64,000 bases of DNA from Anomaloglossus baeobatrachus (taxonomy: Eukaryota; Chordata; Amphibia; Anura; Aromobatidae): NCBI RefSeq assembly GCF_048569485.1, contig NC_134358.1, forward strand, positions 553,694,880 through 553,758,879. Direction: 5' to 3'. The notes below the pieces were generated by a model. It was not told the origin of the DNA and made no database searches. It saw nothing but the letters and a program-made list of their open reading frames with translations. Position numbers and translations under genes: made by a program. How positions within the stretch are numbered: position 1 is the first letter of the stretch; each line of letters begins with the position of its first letter. Of the stretch, positions 60,461 to 64,000 are shown in pieces.

Positions 60461-61060
60461 GACACTTCCCTACTTGTTTCTCTGGATTGGGCGGTCCGCC
60501 CCAGCTCTGCAGCAAAGGAGAAATTCAGGGGTGCTGAACGTGGTCGGGGTCCAGCAATCTGGGAGCTTCAGAGCAGTGTTTACAAGCTCTACAGTAAAGA
60601 GCTTGTAAGTGATGTAAACCTTATGAAACTCAAAATTAAAAATCTCTCCGTTCTTGAAAAGTTTTTGCAAGCATTTTGCACCGTGACCTCTGAAGGTCTG
60701 GACACGGGCAGAGTTCCTGGACTATAGTGAAGAGGTAAAGCGCCACAGCGGATGGAAGAGGAACATATGGTGGGCAGAGAAGGAAGCAATTAAGTTTTTA
60801 TTTTTGCCTGCCCTGTTCCAGCTTACATACAAATTTGGGTTACGATTACGAACAAACCTACAGAACTTATGCAGTTCGTAACATGGGAACGGGAACATTT
60901 CCATTGGTGGGATAAAGTGTAAAAGAAACAATAGTCAGAGGCTGCTACAATGTAGAAACCATACTGTAACCATGAATACTGGGATCACGAAGCCCTAACA
61001 AGCACAGACATTCATTTTTACTTTAATTTTCCATTAATTTTTTTTTTGTTCCTAATTGCA
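60461..61060. other. unassigned intron sequence
   Basis: Two short inverted pairs (for example GCTTGTAAACACTGC-like against GAGCTTGTAAGTG at 60580-60610) suggest old repeat remnants. Nothing is named. Confidence 0.35.
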
Positions 61061-61467
61061 TAGTCTCATGCAAAAGTTTGGGCACCCCTGGTACAAGTTT
61101 CTATTATTGTGAACGGTTAAGCAAGTTAAAGATGAAACAATCTCTGAAAGGCATAAAGTTATAGATAACATGTTTCCTTTGTATTTTTACGCACAAAAAA
61201 AAATTTCATCTTTTAAATTTTAAAAATTACAAAAAGGAAAATGGGCCGATGCAAATGTTTGTGCACCCTTTTGAGATTTGTGTGCTCAGATAAACTTGAC
61301 CAAGGTTTCAGACCTTAATTATCCTGTTAGGGTTATGGTTTGTTCTCCATCATCATTAGGAAAGGCTGGGTGATGCAAATTTTACAGCTTTATAAAAACT
61401 CAGACTCCTCCTAAACTTGTGCCAAAAAACAGCAGCCGCAGTTAGTCTAAGCAGCTGCCTAGCACTC

Positions 61468-63022
61468 TGAAAATGAAAATGGTGGAGGTCCAAAAAGAAG
61501 GAGAAGGCTATTAGAAGATAGCAAAGCGTTTTCAAGTTTTACTTTCCTCAGTTTGCAAAGTATAGAAATAGCAGTTACCAGGAACAGTGGCAGTCAAGAT
61601 AAGGTCTGGAAGAGCAAGCAAAATTTCTGTGAGAGCTCCTCGAAGGATTGCTAGAGGGAAATCAGAACCCCTGCCTGACTGCAAAAGACCTTCAAGAAGA
61701 TTTAGCAGATTCTGGAGTTGTGGTACATTGTTCTACTGCTCAGAGACATCTGCACAAATATGGCCGTCATCAAACCGTCATAAGACGAAAACCTCTCCTG
61801 TGTCCTCACCATAAAATTCAGCGTCAGAAGTCAGCAGAGGAACATTCAAACAAGCCTAATGCATTTTCAAACAAGTCCTGTGGACCAAAGAGGATAAAAT
61901 AGAACTGTATGACCACAATGATCAAAGGTATGTGTGAAGAAAAAAGGGCACAAAATTTCAGGAAAAGTTGTGAAAATATCTCGCCAACCATTAAGCATGG
62001 GGGTGGATTAGTCATGATTTGGGATTGTGCTGGAGCCAATGGTGCAAGGAGCAATTCACGGGTAGAGGGAAGAATAGATTCAATGACATTTCAACAAATT
62101 CTTGATGCAAACATAATACCATCAGTTAAAAATCTGAAGATGAAAAGAGGATAAAAGAGGATGGCTTCTACAAGTGGATAATGATTCTGAACACACGTCA
62201 AAATCCACAATAGATAACCTCCAAAGGCGCAAACTGAAGGTTTTACAATGGCCCTCACAGTCCCCTGATCTGAACATCATTGAAAATCTGAGGCTAGACC
62301 TCAAAAGAGCAGAGCATGCAAGACGAGCCAGTAATCTCACAGAACTAGAAGATGTCTCCAAGGAAGAGAAGTGCATGCAAGACAAGCCAGGAGTCTCACA
62401 GTACTGGAAGATGTCTTCAATGAAGAGAAGAGCATGCCAAAAATGCCAGGAATCTCACAGAACTGGAAGATGTCTTCAATGAAGAGCAGAGCATGCAAAA
62501 AATGCCAGGAATCTCAAAAGACTGGAAGACGAGCCAGGAATCTTACAGAACTAGAAGATGTCTTCAATGAAGAGCAGAGCTTTCAAAATGAGCCAGGAAT
62601 CTCATAAGACTGTAAGACGAGCCAGGAATCTCACAGAACTGGAAGACGAGCCAGGAATCTCACAGAACTGGAAGACGAGCCAGGAATCTCACAGAACTGG
62701 AAGATTTCTTCAATGAAGAGCAGAGCATGCAAAACGAGCCAGGAATCTCAACAGACTGGAAGACGAGCCAGGAATCTCAACAGACTGGAAGACGAGCCAG
62801 GAATCTTACAGAACTGGAAGACGAGCCAGGAATCTCACAGAACTGGAAGACGAGCCAGGAATCTCACAGAACTGGAAGATTTCTTCAATGAAGAGCAGAG
62901 CAAGCAAAACGAGCCGGGAATCTCACAGAACTGGAATACATCTCCAAAGAAGAATGGATGAAAATCCCTCAAACAAGAATTGAAAGACTCTTGGCTGCTA
63001 CAAAAAGCATTTACAAGCTGTG
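61468..63022 (+). pseudogene. Tc1-like transposase, decayed, with tandem expansion
   Basis: Start near 61471 (ATGAAAATGGTGGAGGTCC). Segments follow in order: SGRASKISVRAPRRIARGK linker, a second binding domain (AQRHLHKYGRHQTVIRRKPL), TIKHGGGLVMIWDC, FQQILDANIIPSV, the second catalytic box as DNDSEHTSKSTIDNL (the usual PK of DNDPKHT is changed), and PDLNIIENLRLDLKRA with the glutamate. Several frame changes are needed to read it through. After the glutamate the sequence for ARRASNLTELEDVSKEE is amplified; the normal tail (RIERLLAATKSIYKL-like) resumes after 62940. Confidence 0.8.
62310..62940 (+). repeat. 29-bp and compound minisatellite within the Tc1 transposase
   Basis: The basic unit is GACGAGCCAGGAATCTCACA, GAACTGGAA (29 bp). 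A longer compound unit inserts GATGTCTTCAATGAAGAGCA, GAGCATGCAAAA. About 18-20 basic units in mixed order. Twenty-nine is not a multiple of three, so the frame rotates and the protein was lost or had already been lost. Confidence 0.92.
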
Positions 63023-63276
63023 ATACTTGCCAAAAGTGACACTATTAGATACTATCCATGCAGGGTGCCCAAACTTTTGCATCTGCACATTTTTTTTTTC
63101 TTTTGTTAATTTAGAAATGTATATGATAAAAATATATATTTTTTCCTAAACTACAAAGGAAATGTGTCATCTTTAACGTTATGCCTTTTAGAGATCATTT
63201 CATCTTCAACTTGCTTAACTGTTCACAATGCCAGTAATTTTCATCAGGGGTGCCCAAACTTTTGCATGCCTCTGTA

Positions 63277-63335
63277 TCTCACCTCCCTCTTAATTAAACT
63301 ACTTGTATGACTGATAGGTGTCACTTTCTTCATAC
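63277..63335 (-). other. DYNC1I1: donor-proximal 59 bp of the last intron
   Basis: This is all that remains of native intron between the GTATGA donor of the penultimate exon and the Tc1 target TA. No further feature. Confidence 0.7.
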
Positions 63336-63461
63336 CTCTCCGACATCGTAGATCCAGATCCGTCCCTCGGAGTCTCCGACTGCCACCTCTCGGCCGCTCT
63401 GAGCCCAGCGGACTCGGTTGAGCGCGGACGCTCCTTCCACGGTTGTGCTTGCGGTGGGGAC
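63336..63461 (-). CDS. DYNC1I1: DYNC1I1 penultimate coding exon (end of the WD-repeat domain)
   Basis: This 126-bp exon encodes 42 residues, starting [19 protein letters not shown] and ending [10 protein letters not shown]. It is the last WD repeat of the dynein intermediate chain beta-propeller; the IWIYD element is the usual final strand of a WD blade. The upstream minus-strand sequence is T-rich and ends in AAG (acceptor at 63463-63462). The exon ends GAG followed by GTATGA (donor GT at 63335-63334). Length and reading frame fit a phase-0 junction at both ends, giving VGE then FAVPHSDEW after splicing. From memory, human DYNC1I1 reads [19 protein letters not shown] and GRIWVYDVGE here, whereas DYNC1I2 differs (EGNPALNRVRWTHSG). 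CpG-rich codon use sets it apart from the AT-rich flanks. Confidence 0.94.
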
Positions 63462-63896
63462 CTTCCATATGGAGGGATATGGAAAATATAAAAAACAACT
63501 GTTACTCCGGCAGCTGAGGAACCAGGAGCCTAACAAGTCTACATATTTTGAGAACAGTAGTTGCGCGCTGCCCGTAGACATCTCCTGCCACGAGAAAACA
63601 GGGATTTATTGTTCTCGAAACACATCCCCCACTGGGCAAAGAAAAAAATAAAAGAAAGCAATGTAAATTTTCCATAGTAAAAGAGTAATGAATTCATTTC
63701 ACAGACTTTTTTTTTTTGTACCCATGTTATTCACCAAAACTATGCAAAGCGACCACAACAGTCAAACATCCGGCTGCGCAACGCTGAACATTTACTAATG
63801 AAAGTATCAGCTAACGGGAGGCATTCCTGTACTACAACTCCCAGCATAATCCATCATTTCACATCATCCAGAGGTGGATCTTCTTCACCTAAAGCA
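63462..63896 (-). other. DYNC1I1: DYNC1I1 intron upstream of the penultimate exon (partial)
   Basis: The acceptor side contains a T-rich tract at about 63480-63500 on the minus strand. A segment around 63830 (TACTACAACTCCCAGCATAA) matches a motif common in amphibian repeats. Otherwise unassigned. Confidence 0.6.
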
Positions 63897-64000
63897 AGGG
63901 TGGGAAACCTTTTTTCTGTCGGGGGCCATTTGAAATTTTGTACCATCATTCGGGGGCTGCACAACTTGAAAATTACCCTACTATATTTGGTCAAACAACT
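63897..64000 (+). mobile_element. terminal part of a hAT-type element, cut by the window end
   Basis: Starts CAAGGGTGGGAAACCTTTTTT, CTGTCGGGGGCCATTTG and ATCATTCGGGGGCTGCACAA. This head sequence is familiar from vertebrate hAT elements. The rest lies outside the window. Confidence 0.55.

Larger units (their letters stand above)
61063..63274 (+). mobile_element. full-length Tc1-like transposon with internal minisatellite
   Basis: TA at 61061-61062 and 63275-63276. Ends CATGCAAAAGTTTGGGCACC on both sides in inverted orientation, each with an inner direct repeat (GATGCAAATGTTTGTGCACC at about 61230; GGTGCCCAAACTTTTGCATC near 63063): the IR/DR layout. The element is about 2.2 kb where about 1.6 kb is usual; the excess is a tandem array at 62310-62940. 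The transposase is decayed. Confidence 0.88.

Noticed and set aside
62371-62961. Frames with repeated ESQKTGRRARNLTELED
   Set aside because: They are frames through the minisatellite inside a decayed Tc1 transposase.

Overview
This is a repeat-saturated piece of a vertebrate nuclear genome, most likely from a frog or toad. The anchor is a host gene. Two short minus-strand exons, 63336-63461 and 5411-5518, encode the last 77 residues of cytoplasmic dynein 1 intermediate chain 1 (DYNC1I1). Both have good splice sites and both junctions of the 63336-63461 exon fall between codons. The window is therefore the 3' end of DYNC1I1: part of the preceding intron (63462-64000), the penultimate exon, a final intron of about 57.8 kb, the last coding exon, and the 3' UTR and downstream flank (1-5410). 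No other host gene is convincing. The anuran assignment is inference. It rests on the intron size, on several Tc1-like families, on dense palindromic MITEs and on satellites that I recognise as typical of frog genomes.

Layout, left to right. 1-5410 is the downstream flank with an LTR fragment and four palindromic elements: a TTAA-bounded MITE, a common amphibian palindrome, a large nested foldback, and a 186-bp hAT MITE with a clean 8-bp target duplication. The last exon follows. 6.6-10.9 kb holds another large foldback and a 2.9-kb TIR-bounded element packed with simple repeats. 12.6-18.7 kb is a 6.1-kb array of an 86-bp satellite. 19.4-22.3 kb is a 2.8-kb array of a 35-36-bp minisatellite. 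23.2-25.0 kb is a chimeric Tc1-like transposon inserted in a short tandem repeat. 25.5-26.8 kb is an array of a roughly 90-bp repeat. 27.9-34.9 kb is a foldback-like composite whose inverted arms are arrays of a 47-bp unit around a fossil coding core. 35.1-36.1 kb is a 5'-truncated but well-preserved Tc1. 37.0-37.6 kb is a solo LTR with a 5-bp target duplication. 39-41.5 kb is a decayed tandem array. 42-48 kb holds a second 90-bp array, a minisatellite, two Harbinger-like MITEs, a further 47-bp array and a decayed Tc1 on the minus strand. 52.6-57.8 kb is a roughly 100-bp repeat passing into a 60-bp array that was hit by two MITEs. 59-60.5 kb is a third main 90-bp array split by an LTR. 61.1-63.3 kb is a Tc1 with a minisatellite inside its transposase gene, ending about 60 bp from the DYNC1I1 donor site.

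Between the repeats lie several low-repeat, AT-rich or CpG-containing stretches (for example near 22.3-22.9, 36.3-36.8, 38.5-39.3 and 51.0-51.5 kb). They are rich in TAAT/ATTA cores and resemble conserved non-coding sequence. This matters because in mammals DYNC1I1 carries remote enhancers for the neighbouring DLX5/DLX6 genes, two of them overlapping coding exons (15 and 17). The last exon here is the positional counterpart of exon 17. I found no RNA genes, CRISPR arrays or prokaryotic features.
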